A stretch of DNA of 64,000 bases from Giesbergeria sp. Lineage in GTDB: Bacteria; Pseudomonadota; Gammaproteobacteria; Burkholderiales; Burkholderiaceae_C. Numbering within the stretch: position 1 is the first letter of the stretch; each line of letters begins with the position of its first letter. A program made the position numbers and the translations under genes. The notes beneath the pieces are model-generated. The model saw only the letters and a list, made by a program, of their open reading frames with translations, ran no database searches and had not been told where the DNA came from. Of the stretch, positions 36,590 to 45,627 are shown in pieces. Location of the stretch: the NCBI RefSeq assembly GCF_028686475.1, contig NZ_JAQUCA010000008.1:62001-126000 (forward strand), in the 5' to 3' direction.

Positions 36590-36665
36590 GACCCTATCGT
36601 CTAGAGGCCTAGGACATCACCCTTTCACGGTGAGTACCGGGGTTCGAATCCCCGTAGGGTCGCCA
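36590..36665 (+). tRNA. tRNA-Glu (TTC), copy 2
   Basis: Identical in sequence to the first tRNA-Glu by reading. The spacer to the preceding tRNA-Ala is 16 bases instead of 31. Confidence 0.96.
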
Positions 36666-36715
36666 AGTTATAGCGCTTGGCTTGTAACGCGGTTACAAGT
36701 AAAAGCTATCTACCA

Positions 36716-36792
36716 GGAGTGGTAGTTCAGTTGGTTAGAATACCGGCCTGTCACGCCGGGGGTCGCGGGTTCGAGCCCCGTCCACTCCGCCA
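36716..36792 (+). tRNA. tRNA-Asp (GTC), copy 2
   Basis: Identical in sequence to the first tRNA-Asp by reading. It ends 8 bases before the terminator hairpin. Confidence 0.96.
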
Positions 36793-36800
36793 AAATACCA

Positions 36801-36830
36801 AGCCCTGTCAGTTCGCTGGCAGGGCTTTTT
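36801..36830 (+). terminator. terminator of the tRNA cassette
   Basis: An 11-bp stem AGCCCTGTCAG / CTGGCAGGGCT with a TTCG tetraloop, followed by T5. It ends just before the stop of the convergent SDR gene. Confidence 0.92.
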
Positions 36831-36835
36831 GGTTT

Positions 36836-37597
36836 TTAACGTGGTGGCATACGGATAGCACCATCCAAGCGAATCACCTCGCCATTGAGCATGTCATTGT
36901 CCAAAATGTGGCGCACCAATTTGGCGTAATCTTGCGGTGTACCCAAACGGCTAGGAAACGGTACACCGGCGGCCAAGCTGTCTTGCACCGTTTGGGGCAT
37001 ACCAAAAATCATCGGGGTGCCAAAAATGCCGGGGGCAATCGTCATGTTGCGAATGCCATTGCGTGCCAAATCACGGGCAATCGGCAGGGTCATGCCGACA
37101 ATGCCACCCTTGGAGGCACTGTAAGCCGCTTGGCCCATTTGCCCATCGTAAGCGGCAATGCTGGCGGTAGAAATCAACACACCGCGCTCGCCGGTGCTGG
37201 CCGTTGGTTCATTCTGGCACATGGCTTCGGCAGCCAAGCGCAGCATGTTAAAGGTGCCAATCAGGTTGATTTGGATGGTTCTGTTAAACCCGGCCAAGCT
37301 GTGTGCGCCTTGTTTGCCCACCATTTTTTCTGCTGGGGCCACGCCCGCACAATTGACCAAGCCCGACAAACGCCCCAGTGCCACCGCTTGCGCCACCACG
37401 GCTTGGGCATCGGTTTCTTGGCTCACATCACACTGCACAAAAGTGGCCCCAATTTCTTGCGCCAAGGCTTGGCCTTTGTCGGTTTGCACATCGGCAAGCA
37501 CCACTTTGCCGCCTTGCTCGGCCAACATGCGCGCCGTGCCTTCACCCAGCCCCGAGGCACCGCCCGTGACGATAAAAACGTTGTTTTCGATTTCCAT
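36836..37597 (-). CDS. SDR 3-hydroxyacyl-CoA dehydrogenase-like protein
   Basis: Short-chain dehydrogenase of 253 residues from the ATG at 37597, which follows a strong AAGGAG. '[18 protein letters not shown]' is the NAD-binding loop (about residues 9-26), 'NCAGVAP' the second motif, and '[19 protein letters not shown]' the catalytic YxxxK. The 'GASGLGxGTA' form and the C-terminal '[24 protein letters not shown]' resemble type II 3-hydroxyacyl-CoA dehydrogenase/HSD10-like enzymes acting in fatty-acid or isoleucine breakdown. An operator-like palindrome upstream fits that role. Confidence 0.87.
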   Translation of the reverse strand: MEIENNVFIVTGGASGLGEGTARMLAEQGGKVVLADVQTDKGQALAQEIGATFVQCDVSQETDAQAVVAQAVALGRLSGLVNCAGVAPAEKMVGKQGAHSLAGFNRTIQINLIGTFNMLRLAAEAMCQNEPTASTGERGVLISTASIAAYDGQMGQAAYSASKGGIVGMTLPIARDLARNGIRNMTIAPGIFGTPMIFGMPQTVQDSLAAGVPFPSRLGTPQDYAKLVRHILDNDMLNGEVIRLDGAIRMPPR

Positions 37598-37619
37598 AGT
37601 TTGTCTCCTTGGTTTAACG

Positions 37620-37635
37620 TTGACGTAAACGTCAA
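37620..37635. promoter_or_regulatory. operator-like palindrome TTGACG-TAAA-CGTCAA
   Basis: Perfect 6-bp inverted repeat with a 4-base spacer, 23 bases upstream of the SDR start codon. It resembles motifs reported for regulators of acyl-CoA and branched-chain amino acid catabolism in proteobacteria (LiuR-type, recalled rather than searched). The regulator is not encoded nearby. Confidence 0.5.
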
Positions 37636-37675
37636 TTATGCCTTGCTGCTGTTGCAGCACCTAGGCGACAGGCGC

Positions 37676-37700
37676 AAAAAAAGCCCGGACGGGCCGGGCT
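37676..37700 (-). terminator. terminator after the iron-binding protein gene
   Basis: Read on the minus strand: AGCCCGG-CCCGT-CCGGGCT followed by T6 or more. It lies 27 bases after the fbpA-type stop. Confidence 0.88.
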
Positions 37701-37726
37701 TGTAATCAACGCTACCGCGCACAGCT

Positions 37727-38776
37727 TCAGGGGAAGCGCACTCGGTCGAGCATTTGCTGCACCTTGGGCAGATTGGCCCCCACCGCGCTGATAGGGATGG
37801 TCTCGCTCTTGAAGGGTGCGCCGCCGGTCATGGCCTTGAGTGCTGGGTTTTCTACCTGTAAATTTTTGACAGCAGGCCACTCGTTGTTGCCGTTGGCAAA
37901 ATAATTTTGCGCCTCTGGGGTGCTGAGATATTCTAAAAATTTAACGGCATTGGCTTGGTTTTTACTGTAGCGCGCTACCGCACCGCCCGCAATATTCAGA
38001 TGCGTACCCCAAGACTGCTGGTTAGGGAACACTGCGCCCACCTTGTTGGCGATGGTCACGTCTTCGGGCTTGCTAGAACGCATCAAACGGGCCAAATAGT
38101 AGCTGTTGGTGACGGCAATATCGCATTCGCCAGCGGCCACGGCCTTGATTTGGTCGGTATCGCCGCCTTTGGGTGAACGCGCCAAATTAGCGACTACGCC
38201 CTTGAGCCAGGTTTCGGTGGCTTGCTCGCCCAGATGCTCTACCACTGCACCAAACAGGCTCAGGTTGTAAGGATGCGAACCTGAACGAATGCAGATTTTT
38301 CCTTTGTTTTTGGGGTCAGCCAAGTCTTCATAGGTATCCACATCGCTTTTTTGCACCTTGACTTTGTTATAAACAATCAAGCGCGCCCGCGTGGACAGGC
38401 CAAACCATGCTGTACCCTCTGCACTGGGCTGGCCGCGCAGGGTGGCCGGAATGCGCTCTTCTAAAGTTTTGGATTGAATCGGCTTGAACAGACCATCAAC
38501 CTCGCCTTTATAGAGGCGTGCGGCATCGACCAGCAAAATCACATCGGCGGGCGAAGCACTGCCTTCAGCTTTCAAGCGGGCCAAAATACCGGCATCGTCG
38601 GCATCAACCCGGTTAATTTTAATGCCGGTGGCTTTGGTAAAACCACTGTACAGCGCTTCGTCGGTGCTGTAATGGCGCGCCGAATACAGATTAACGACCT
38701 GCTCGGTAGCTTGGGCCATGCCACTGACCAGCAAGGCAGAGGCAGCCGTGGCCACGGCAGAAAGAATAAATCGCAT
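37727..38776 (-). CDS. Fe(3+) ABC transporter substrate-binding protein (FbpA/AfuA-type)
   Basis: Periplasmic ferric-iron binding protein of 349 residues with a signal peptide ending near 'GMAQAT' (about residue 23). 'VVNLYSARHYSTDEALYSGFTKATGIKIN' is the family N-terminus, 'CDIAVTNSYYLARLM' contains the paired tyrosines that coordinate iron, and 'NQQSWGTHLNIAGGAVARYSKNQANAVKFLEYL' the C-lobe conserved stretch. The permease and ATPase genes are not adjacent, so the binding protein appears solitary here. A Fur-box-like palindrome lies upstream and a terminator downstream. Confidence 0.9.
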   Translation of the reverse strand: MRFILSAVATAASALLVSGMAQATEQVVNLYSARHYSTDEALYSGFTKATGIKINRVDADDAGILARLKAEGSASPADVILLVDAARLYKGEVDGLFKPIQSKTLEERIPATLRGQPSAEGTAWFGLSTRARLIVYNKVKVQKSDVDTYEDLADPKNKGKICIRSGSHPYNLSLFGAVVEHLGEQATETWLKGVVANLARSPKGGDTDQIKAVAAGECDIAVTNSYYLARLMRSSKPEDVTIANKVGAVFPNQQSWGTHLNIAGGAVARYSKNQANAVKFLEYLSTPEAQNYFANGNNEWPAVKNLQVENPALKAMTGGAPFKSETIPISAVGANLPKVQQMLDRVRFP

Positions 38777-38817
38777 GGTGCTTGTCGATGAGAGGGAGGA
38801 TGCCGCATCATATCGAA

Positions 38818-38836
38818 AACGCGAACTATTCGCAAT
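38818..38836. promoter_or_regulatory. Fur-box-like operator
   Basis: On the minus strand the 19 bases ATTGCGAATAGTTCGCGTT lie about 42 bases upstream of the iron-binding protein start. They form an imperfect inverted repeat around GCGAA/TTCGC and resemble AATGCGAATnATTCGCATT-type Fur sites. Iron-repressed expression is inferred. Confidence 0.45.
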
Positions 38837-38847
38837 AACGAGGCAAC

Positions 38848-38873
38848 AAAAAAAACCCGGCTAAGGTGCCGGG
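38848..38873 (-). terminator. terminator of the phasin transcript
   Basis: On the minus strand, CCCGGC-ACCTTA-GCCGGG followed by T8. It lies about 100 bases after the phasin stop; the bases between (38877-38974) show no other feature. Confidence 0.85.
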
Positions 38874-38974
38874 CTAAAGGAATCCCTGAACCAACGCTCT
38901 AGGGGACCCAAGGAGACAAACAGGGCGCTGGACTTCTTGACCAAGAAGCCTAGCGGAAAGTTTTGCAGCGCTGC

Positions 38975-39526
38975 TTAGCGCTTGCGTGGAGCGGCCGAAG
39001 ACTTGGCGGCATCCAAGGCGGATGCGGTGACAGCGTTAAAGTTGGCTTCGGCGGCCTCGGAGGCTTGCTTGACGGCTTTTTGCACCGATTCGAGGGCGTT
39101 GGTCGCGGCAGAAACAGCGTTTTTCATGACGGCCACGGCAGGCTCGGAGCCAGCGGGAGCGTTTTTGGCAGCGTTGTCCATCAGGCTAACCAAGTTGAGT
39201 TGGGCTTCTGCGGTCTTGGCTTCAAAGGCTTTGCCAAACTCGGCACCAGTGCCCGAGGCAATATCGTAGAGGTGGCGGCTGTAAGCGGCAGCTCTTTCGG
39301 CCAAGGGCTGGAACAAACCTGCTTGCAGGGCCAACAGCTCTTGGGCATCTTTGACGCTGAGCAGGGCTTGCGAATGGTTGGCGGCTTCGTTCAAGGCAGC
39401 GCGCGAGGCGGTGACGTTGAGTTCGACGATTTTTTCTACGCCTTCGAAGGCTTTGCTGGTCAGGCCAAACAGGGTTTCGAGGTTGGCTTTGTGGGCAGCT
39501 ACCAGTTGTTCGTTGGTGAGTGACAT
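38975..39526 (-). CDS. phaP: phasin family protein
   Basis: Polyhydroxyalkanoate-granule coat protein of 183 residues from the ATG at 39526 (GGAG precedes it; the track start at 39562 is upstream of the ribosome-binding site). '[39 protein letters not shown]' (only the pattern matters) is the classical phasin-2 start, and the rest is amphipathic helix rich in Ala. It implies PHA storage, although no PHA synthase is in the window. An operator-like palindrome lies in its leader. Confidence 0.92.
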   Translation of the reverse strand: MSLTNEQLVAAHKANLETLFGLTSKAFEGVEKIVELNVTASRAALNEAANHSQALLSVKDAQELLALQAGLFQPLAERAAAYSRHLYDIASGTGAEFGKAFEAKTAEAQLNLVSLMDNAAKNAPAGSEPAVAVMKNAVSAATNALESVQKAVKQASEAAEANFNAVTASALDAAKSSAAPRKR

Positions 39527-39600
39527 GAGGGTCTCCAAAATTATGGGGGCCAAAAGGCCCAAAATGCAAAAATTGTTTGCACAGGGCGCACCGAAACGCC

Positions 39601-39617
39601 TTGTTGCAGTGCAGCAA
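39601..39617. promoter_or_regulatory. palindrome at the phasin promoter (candidate PhaR site)
   Basis: TTGTTGCA-G-TGCAGCAA is a 17-base inverted repeat with a single mismatch. On the minus strand, TTGCAT-16 bases-TACAAT forms a likely promoter just upstream, placing the palindrome over the expected start of transcription, as expected for a repressor. PhaR is the known phasin repressor; the assignment is inferred. Confidence 0.45.
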
Positions 39618-39702
39618 GGTCAATTGTAGGCAAGCAAGCTGTAAATGCAAGTGCTATTTTGCATGGTGCAAAGCACGGTGATAGCTATTGCCATTGCTGG
39701 CA

Positions 39703-41847
39703 TTAGCGCAGCAGGCGTAATTCGCCGGTGGCCAGTAGGCGGTCGCGCACGCGCCGGGTCATGGATTGGGTACTGCCATCGGCGGCGGTAAATAAAAACA
39801 AGCTGCCGTGGGGATTGGCCCACGTCAGTTGGGTGCGGACGGTTTGTTGTGGGCGGCGCAGTTCTACCCAAGTGCCTAGGGGGATTTCTGGGCTGCTATT
39901 GTTGCTATTGCTGCTATTGCTGCTAGTGGGAGAGGGAGCAGGCGCGGCTGTGTCTGCTGTGCCTGTTTTCAAAGGGGCGCTTTGGGCAGTAGGTGCCGGT
40001 GCAGGTGTCGCAGTAACCGGGCTGGCCAGATTGTCATAGCGCGATTCCATTTCGATTTCAATATCCACTGCTTCGGCCACTTCTGCCGTTGAATGGAAGT
40101 TCAAATCAATATCTGGGCCGCTGGCTGCTGGTAATGGCGGTGGCGGTGGCGGAGGAGCTTGAATGCTCAGGGTATTTTGATGGATGCTTTTGAGCAGCCG
40201 CAGTAATTGTTGGATGTCGGAGGTGGGGTATGCAATATGTTGCAATCCCCGTGTAAGATTTTGTAATAGTTTGGGGATTTCTGGGGCGATTTGTTGTCGC
40301 TCTTCGGCGGGCAGTTGGGGGCGCACGCTCCAAAAGAGCAGCGGCACCAGTGCCAAGTAGCCGTGGGGGTCGGTCTCGGTGCTGTGTGCGCTTTGTTCTA
40401 GTTGCACCCGTGCAATGACCTGCGCCCAAACGCTGGTGGCAAAGTCCATGATGGGGGCAGGCACTTGGCTGCTGTCGGGCAAGCGGCGGATATTTTGGGC
40501 GATGTCGTTGCACAGTGCTTGGTAGCGCTGTTGGGGGTCCACCGTGCGGGCTGTGGGCAGGGGGGCTGGGGCAGGCGTTGGCGCTGGCCTATCCGCAGTG
40601 GCAGCAGTAGCGGTAGCGGCGGGCTTGGCGCGCTCGGTTTGTGCTTGCCAAGCTTTGTGCAGGGCTTGCAAAATTTGGCTAAAACTGGCCGCTTGGGGCT
40701 GCTCTTGCTGCGACAAGCGTTGCACCACTTGGTTGAGCAGGTGCATAAAGGCATGAAAGCCAGGGCTGGCTTCACTGCTGAAGGCCAAACCGCGCTCGGT
40801 AATATCGTCTAACAGGCGGCGGGCGGGGTGGTCGGGGTCGTTAAAAAATTGCGTGTCGTGGATGGCCAACTGGCCAATGGCTGGCTCCATATTGAGCAAG
40901 GCTTGCCGAATCGGTGTCAGCAAGCGTGTATCTTGGGCGATGTTGTCCATCATCTGCGCCACGATGTCAGTCGCTTGTGCCGCTGGGTCTGCCACCATGC
41001 CGCCGTACATGCTTGCATAGGCGCTGGCATAAGGCAAGGCCCCACTTTGTAGCAGCTGGTGCAAGATGCTGGCGGTCAGGACTTCTTCTTCGGCCTGGGC
41101 GGCCTCTTGGGCATAAAAACTCGGGCTGGGGCTGGGGTTCGTCGGCGGCTGTGCTGGCTGTGCTGGCGGCGGTGCTGGCGGTACGGGAGAAAAATGGCTG
41201 GCTGCCAAGCCGTAGTTGGCCGGTCTTACGCCTTGCTGGCGCAAATAGGCCACGGCTTGTTGGTAGCTGAGCAACAAACTTGGCCCCAAGACGGGCAGCA
41301 GGTGCTGCATACACAGCTGTTGCAAGACGGGCGTGGGGGCGATAGGGGCCAGCACCTGTTGCAAAGCGCGCAGGTAGTTGGCGGGGCGCAGGGGGTTGGT
41401 GTCGGCTTGCACATGGTGCAAACCTTGGGCCGCACTGACCAAGGTATTGAGTTCGGACAGCGCGCTATCGGTGGCGTGGCCAAGTTGCTCTTGCGCGCGC
41501 AACAACGCTACTTGGGCATCGTGTTCTGTGGCATCGACCAGCGCCAGCTCTTCACTTTGGAAACTGCTGGCATGGGCGGTGGCGGGCGGCGCTAAAAACT
41601 GTTGCAACAGGGCCGGGCCATAGGCTTGGCACAAGGCCGGGCCATGTTGTTGCAACAGCGCTAAAACACGGCTGGCGGCTGGGTTGGCCAGCGCTGGGGC
41701 TGTCGTTTCAGCCGTTTCAGCTGTGTTCGCGTCTTGTGCCTGTGCGGCTAGGCTTTGGCAGGCCGCAGCCAGCCATTGCGCCAGCAAGCTTGGGCCTTGT
41801 TGGGCCGCTTGGGTGACGCAGGTTTGCAAAATAGACTGGGCAGTCAT
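39703..41847 (-). CDS. DUF1631 family protein
   Basis: Large cytoplasmic protein of 714 residues of unknown function, found mostly in beta- and gammaproteobacteria. The N-terminal region (about 1-150) is Gln/Ala/Leu-rich, '...ALVDATEHDAQVALLRAQE' through 'NPLRPANYLRALQQVLAP' is the typical first DUF1631 block, and 'DIIAQMMDNIAQDTRLLTPIRQALLNMEPAIGQLAIHDTQFFNDPDHPARRLLDDI' type text (here paraphrased) is the conserved core near 290-350. A Pro-rich linker with 'PPPPPPPLP' (about 560) and a C-terminal 'LGTWVELRRPQQTVRTQLTW' segment, resembling a PilZ-like or SH3-like beta fold, follow. No operon partners are evident. Confidence 0.82.
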   Translation of the reverse strand: MTAQSILQTCVTQAAQQGPSLLAQWLAAACQSLAAQAQDANTAETAETTAPALANPAASRVLALLQQHGPALCQAYGPALLQQFLAPPATAHASSFQSEELALVDATEHDAQVALLRAQEQLGHATDSALSELNTLVSAAQGLHHVQADTNPLRPANYLRALQQVLAPIAPTPVLQQLCMQHLLPVLGPSLLLSYQQAVAYLRQQGVRPANYGLAASHFSPVPPAPPPAQPAQPPTNPSPSPSFYAQEAAQAEEEVLTASILHQLLQSGALPYASAYASMYGGMVADPAAQATDIVAQMMDNIAQDTRLLTPIRQALLNMEPAIGQLAIHDTQFFNDPDHPARRLLDDITERGLAFSSEASPGFHAFMHLLNQVVQRLSQQEQPQAASFSQILQALHKAWQAQTERAKPAATATAATADRPAPTPAPAPLPTARTVDPQQRYQALCNDIAQNIRRLPDSSQVPAPIMDFATSVWAQVIARVQLEQSAHSTETDPHGYLALVPLLFWSVRPQLPAEERQQIAPEIPKLLQNLTRGLQHIAYPTSDIQQLLRLLKSIHQNTLSIQAPPPPPPPLPAASGPDIDLNFHSTAEVAEAVDIEIEMESRYDNLASPVTATPAPAPTAQSAPLKTGTADTAAPAPSPTSSNSSNSNNSSPEIPLGTWVELRRPQQTVRTQLTWANPHGSLFLFTAADGSTQSMTRRVRDRLLATGELRLLR

Positions 41848-41891
41848 GGTGCAGGAGGCTGGCCGCCAAGGTTGAAGGAATAGAAACGGCG

Positions 41892-43553
41892 TTACTTGAG
41901 GGCTTTGAAACGCATCCGGTGCGGACGTGCGGCCTCTTCGCCCAAACGCTTCTTCTTGTCGGCTTCGTACTCTTGGTAGTTGCCATCAAAAAACACCCAC
42001 TGGCTATCGCCTTCGGCGGCCAAAATGTGCGTGGCGATACGGTCTAGGAACCAGCGGTCGTGGCTAATCACCAACACGGTACCCGCGTATTCGAGCAACG
42101 CATCCTCTAAGGCGCGCAGGGTTTCGATGTCCAAGTCGTTGGATGGCTCGTCCAGCAGCAGTACATTGCCGCCTTGGATGAGCGTTTTGGCCAAGTGCAG
42201 ACGGCCACGTTCACCGCCCGAGAGCATCCCGACTTTCTTTTGTTGGTCGCCACCGTTGAAGTTAAAGCGGCCACAGTAAGCCCGGCTGGCCATTTGGAAC
42301 TTGCCAATGTTGATCATGTCCAGACCGCCAGAGACATCTTCCCAAACGGTTTTATCGTCGGACAGCGCATCGCGGTGTTGGTCCACAAAGGCCATTTTGA
42401 CGGTGGAACCCACCACCACTTCACCGCTATCGGGCTGCTCTTTACCGGCCAGCAGCTTGAACAGGGTGGATTTACCCGCGCCGTTGGGGCCGATGATGCC
42501 AACGATAGCGCCAGCAGGCACGTTGAAGCTGAGGTTATCAATCAGCAGGCGGTCGCCAAAGGATTTGCTGACATTGTGGAACTCAAACACCTGATTGCCC
42601 AAGCGCTCGGCCACCGGAATGAAAATTTCTTGGGTTTCGTTGCGGCGTTGGTATTCGTAATCACTCAATTCCTCGAAGCGGGCAATACGCGCCTTGCTCT
42701 TGGCTTGGCGACCCTTGGCATTTTGGCGTACCCAATCGAGTTCCTTTTTCAGCGCCTTGGCGCGGGCTTCTTCGCCCTTGTTTTCGGCCTCTAGGCGGTT
42801 TTGCTTTTGCAGCAGCCAGTCAGAGTAGTTGCCCTTGTAGGGGATACCGTGGCCCCGGTCGAGTTCCAAAATCCACTCGGCAGCGTTGTCCAAAAAGTAG
42901 CGGTCGTGGGTAATGGCCACCACGGTGCCCGAGAAGCGTTGCAAAAATTGCTCCAACCAATCCACTGATTCGGCATCCAAGTGGTTGGTAGGCTCATCGA
43001 GCAGCAGCATATCGGGCTTGGACAGCAGCAGGCGGCACAGGGCGATGCGGCGTTTTTCACCGCCCGAGAGTACGCCCACTTTGGCATCCCACGGTGGCAA
43101 GCGCAGCGCATCGGCGGCGATTTCTAATTGGTGTTCAGAATCGGTGCCAGCGGTGGCGATGATGGCCTCTAGGCGCGCTTGTTCGGCGGCCAAGGCATCA
43201 AAATCAGCATCTTCTTCGCCATAGGCGGCATAGACTTCTTCGAGCTTGGCTTTGGCGGCAAAGACTTCGCCCATCGCCTCTTCGACGCTCTCGCGCACCG
43301 TGTGTTCGGGGTTGAGTTGTGGCTCTTGCGGCAGATAGCCAATTTTGAGGCCCGCCATCGGCAGGGCTTCGCCTTCGATTTCTTTGTCCACGCCCGCCAT
43401 GATTTTGAGCAGGGTGGACTTGCCCGAGCCGTTCAGGCCCAGCACACCAATTTTGGCACCGGGGAAGAAGGACAGCGAGATGTCTTTCAAAATTTGCCGT
43501 TTGGGCGGCACAATTTTGCTGACACGGTTCATGGAATAGACGTATTGGGCCAT
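41892..43553 (-). CDS. ettA: energy-dependent translational throttle protein EttA (ABC-F)
   Basis: ABC-F protein of 553 residues with two ATPase domains: 'GLNGSGKST' (about 39-47) with 'LSGGEKRRIALCRLL' and 'DEPTNHLD', then 'GPNGAGKST' (about 358) with 'LSGGERGRLHLAKTL' and 'DEPSNDLD'. The linker 'LRQNAKGRQAKSKARIARFEEL'-type region carries the P-site tRNA-interacting motif. EttA binds the ribosomal E site and couples the first peptide bond to the energy state. Length and motifs favour EttA over Uup or antibiotic-resistance ABC-F members. Confidence 0.92.
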   Translation of the reverse strand: MAQYVYSMNRVSKIVPPKRQILKDISLSFFPGAKIGVLGLNGSGKSTLLKIMAGVDKEIEGEALPMAGLKIGYLPQEPQLNPEHTVRESVEEAMGEVFAAKAKLEEVYAAYGEEDADFDALAAEQARLEAIIATAGTDSEHQLEIAADALRLPPWDAKVGVLSGGEKRRIALCRLLLSKPDMLLLDEPTNHLDAESVDWLEQFLQRFSGTVVAITHDRYFLDNAAEWILELDRGHGIPYKGNYSDWLLQKQNRLEAENKGEEARAKALKKELDWVRQNAKGRQAKSKARIARFEELSDYEYQRRNETQEIFIPVAERLGNQVFEFHNVSKSFGDRLLIDNLSFNVPAGAIVGIIGPNGAGKSTLFKLLAGKEQPDSGEVVVGSTVKMAFVDQHRDALSDDKTVWEDVSGGLDMINIGKFQMASRAYCGRFNFNGGDQQKKVGMLSGGERGRLHLAKTLIQGGNVLLLDEPSNDLDIETLRALEDALLEYAGTVLVISHDRWFLDRIATHILAAEGDSQWVFFDGNYQEYEADKKKRLGEEAARPHRMRFKALK

Positions 43554-43779
43554 CGGGATACTTGTGCAGTCTAAAAAAAGAAAACCCGATTATCGGCCCA
43601 TGCGACAATAGGCACCGTTGCCCACTCCAGTTGTGGGCAATATCAGCACTTTGCTGGGGACGACGCAAGCCATTGCCGGCTCCCACCCTTGAACCTCATT
43701 GGCCTAACACTGGCTCGGCAGCTAATGCGCTGCCACGACAGGTCAATACCCAGCGCCCGGATGGGCGCGTCTGACATCC

Positions 43780-45522
43780 ATGACATTTGACGATTTGAAC
43801 CTGGCCCCGGCCATTCTGAAGGCCGTACACGAGCAAGGCTACGATACCCCCACGCCCATTCAGGCACAGGCTATTCCTGCCGTGCTGGCGGGGCATGACT
43901 TGTTGGCTGGTGCCCAAACCGGCACCGGCAAAACAGCCGCTTTCACGTTACCACTGTTACATCGCCTTTCTCTTTCCAGCGCCCCTAAAAGCAAGTTCGG
44001 TAACAAAGGGTTGCGCGCCTTGGTACTTACCCCCACGCGCGAGCTGGCCGCGCAAGTCGAAGAATCGGTGCGCGAGTATGGCAAGTACCTCGATTTGAAC
44101 TCCACCGTGGTGTTTGGCGGCGTGGGCATGAACCCGCAAATTGACCGCATCAAACGCGGTGTCGATGTGCTGGTGGCCACACCGGGGCGCTTGTTGGATT
44201 TACAACAACAGGGTTTTTTGGATTTATCCACCGTAGAAGTGCTGGTACTAGACGAAGCCGACCGCATGTTGGACATGGGCTTCATCTACGACGTGAAGAA
44301 AATTTTGGCCCTCGTGCCCAAAGAAAAGCAAAGCCTGCTGTTTTCGGCCACCTTCAGCGATGAAATCCGCGAACTGGCCGGCACGCTGCTCAAAAACCCG
44401 CAAAGCATCCAAGTCACGCCGCGCAACACCACCGTGCAGCGCATTGCCCAAGTAATTCACCCGGTAGGTCGGGGCAAGAAAAAGCAAGTGCTGTTGCACA
44501 TCATCCAGCAACACAACTGGAGCCAAGTGCTGGTGTTTACGCGCACCAAGTTTGGCGCCAACAACGTGGCCGAATTTTTGACCAAAAACGGCGTGCAAGC
44601 GATGGCCCTGCATGGCAACAAGAGCCAAAGCGCGCGCACCCAAGCGCTGGAGGGCTTCAAAAGCGGCGCTATCCGCGCCTTGGTGGCCACCGACATTGCC
44701 GCCCGTGGCATTGATATTGACGAGCTGCCGCACGTCGTCAACTACGAAATCCCCAACGTGGCCGAAGACTACGTACACCGCATTGGCCGCACGGGCCGCG
44801 CTGGCAACAACGGCGAGGCGGTCAGCTTGGTCTGTATGGACGAAGAAGGCTTCATGATGGACATTGAGCGCTTCACCAAGCAAACCATTCCGGTGCAAAT
44901 GATTGACGGCTTTGGCCCCGAAGAGGGCGAAAAAGCCGAGCCTATCGCGATGGGCCGCCAAACCATTTGGGGCGGCGCAGGCAAACCGCCCAGCCGTGAC
45001 ATCATGCAGGCGGCAGCCAAAGCCGCACGCGGCGAGATGATGGAACGTATGCGCGCCAGCAAGTCCCCCCAAGGAGAACGCGCTGGCGGCGGCAATGGCG
45101 CTGGCGGTGGTGCCCCCCGTGGTGGCCATGCCGGTGGTGGTGGTGGGCGTGGCAACGCAACGCGCAATGGGCCAGCGGCAGGGCACCAGCCCAATGCGGG
45201 CGGGCGTGGCCCCGCACCGGCCCGTGGGGGCCGTCCAACTGGCAACCGCTTTAACAGCGATGCCCAACCCCCGCGCGAGAACGCCCATTTGGGCACCCAC
45301 GGTGGCCACAGTATGCCCTCTAGCCGGGGTTCTGGCCCCTCGGGCCAGCCTGACCCGATGCGTACCAGTGTCGATAGCATGTTAGAGCGCGGGCGCCGGG
45401 GCGGTGGTTTCCGCAATGGCGGCGGCGGTGGCGGTTATGCTGGCGGCGGTGGCTCGCGTGGTGGCCCACGCAGCGGCGGCGGTACCGGCGGCGGTTCGCG
45501 CGGTGGCTCCTTCAACCGCTAA
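43780..45522 (+). CDS. DEAD-box RNA helicase (RhlE-like) with Gly/Arg-rich tail
   Basis: ATP-dependent RNA helicase of 580 residues. Core motifs are '[14 protein letters not shown]' (Q motif), '[11 protein letters not shown]', 'PTRELAAQ', 'TPGRL', '[11 protein letters not shown]', 'SATFS' and '[10 protein letters not shown]' in order over residues 1-370. From about 430 to the end the protein is low-complexity, rich in Gly, Arg, Pro and Asn with many GG/RG steps, expected to bind RNA non-specifically. RhlE family members act in ribosome assembly and RNA turnover. It is divergent from ettA; the 226 bases between them hold no other gene. Confidence 0.92.
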   Translation: MTFDDLNLAPAILKAVHEQGYDTPTPIQAQAIPAVLAGHDLLAGAQTGTGKTAAFTLPLLHRLSLSSAPKSKFGNKGLRALVLTPTRELAAQVEESVREYGKYLDLNSTVVFGGVGMNPQIDRIKRGVDVLVATPGRLLDLQQQGFLDLSTVEVLVLDEADRMLDMGFIYDVKKILALVPKEKQSLLFSATFSDEIRELAGTLLKNPQSIQVTPRNTTVQRIAQVIHPVGRGKKKQVLLHIIQQHNWSQVLVFTRTKFGANNVAEFLTKNGVQAMALHGNKSQSARTQALEGFKSGAIRALVATDIAARGIDIDELPHVVNYEIPNVAEDYVHRIGRTGRAGNNGEAVSLVCMDEEGFMMDIERFTKQTIPVQMIDGFGPEEGEKAEPIAMGRQTIWGGAGKPPSRDIMQAAAKAARGEMMERMRASKSPQGERAGGGNGAGGGAPRGGHAGGGGGRGNATRNGPAAGHQPNAGGRGPAPARGGRPTGNRFNSDAQPPRENAHLGTHGGHSMPSSRGSGPSGQPDPMRTSVDSMLERGRRGGGFRNGGGGGGYAGGGGSRGGPRSGGGTGGGSRGGSFNR

Positions 45523-45627
45523 AAAAGCCAAGGAACCCACCAAGGGCGTGCTGCTGGGTTGGCACAACGTGTCATCCAGCAGTAGTAATATCACCACGCC
45601 CTTGGTTCGCTCCACTTTGTACAAACA

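Noticed and set aside
36677-37705. 342-codon plus-strand ORF
   Set aside because: It runs through tRNA-Asp and the reverse of the SDR gene; not a real coding sequence.
44248-45309. 353-codon minus-strand ORF
   Set aside because: Antisense to the DEAD-box helicase, whose full motif set is clear. The antisense product has no recognisable motif.
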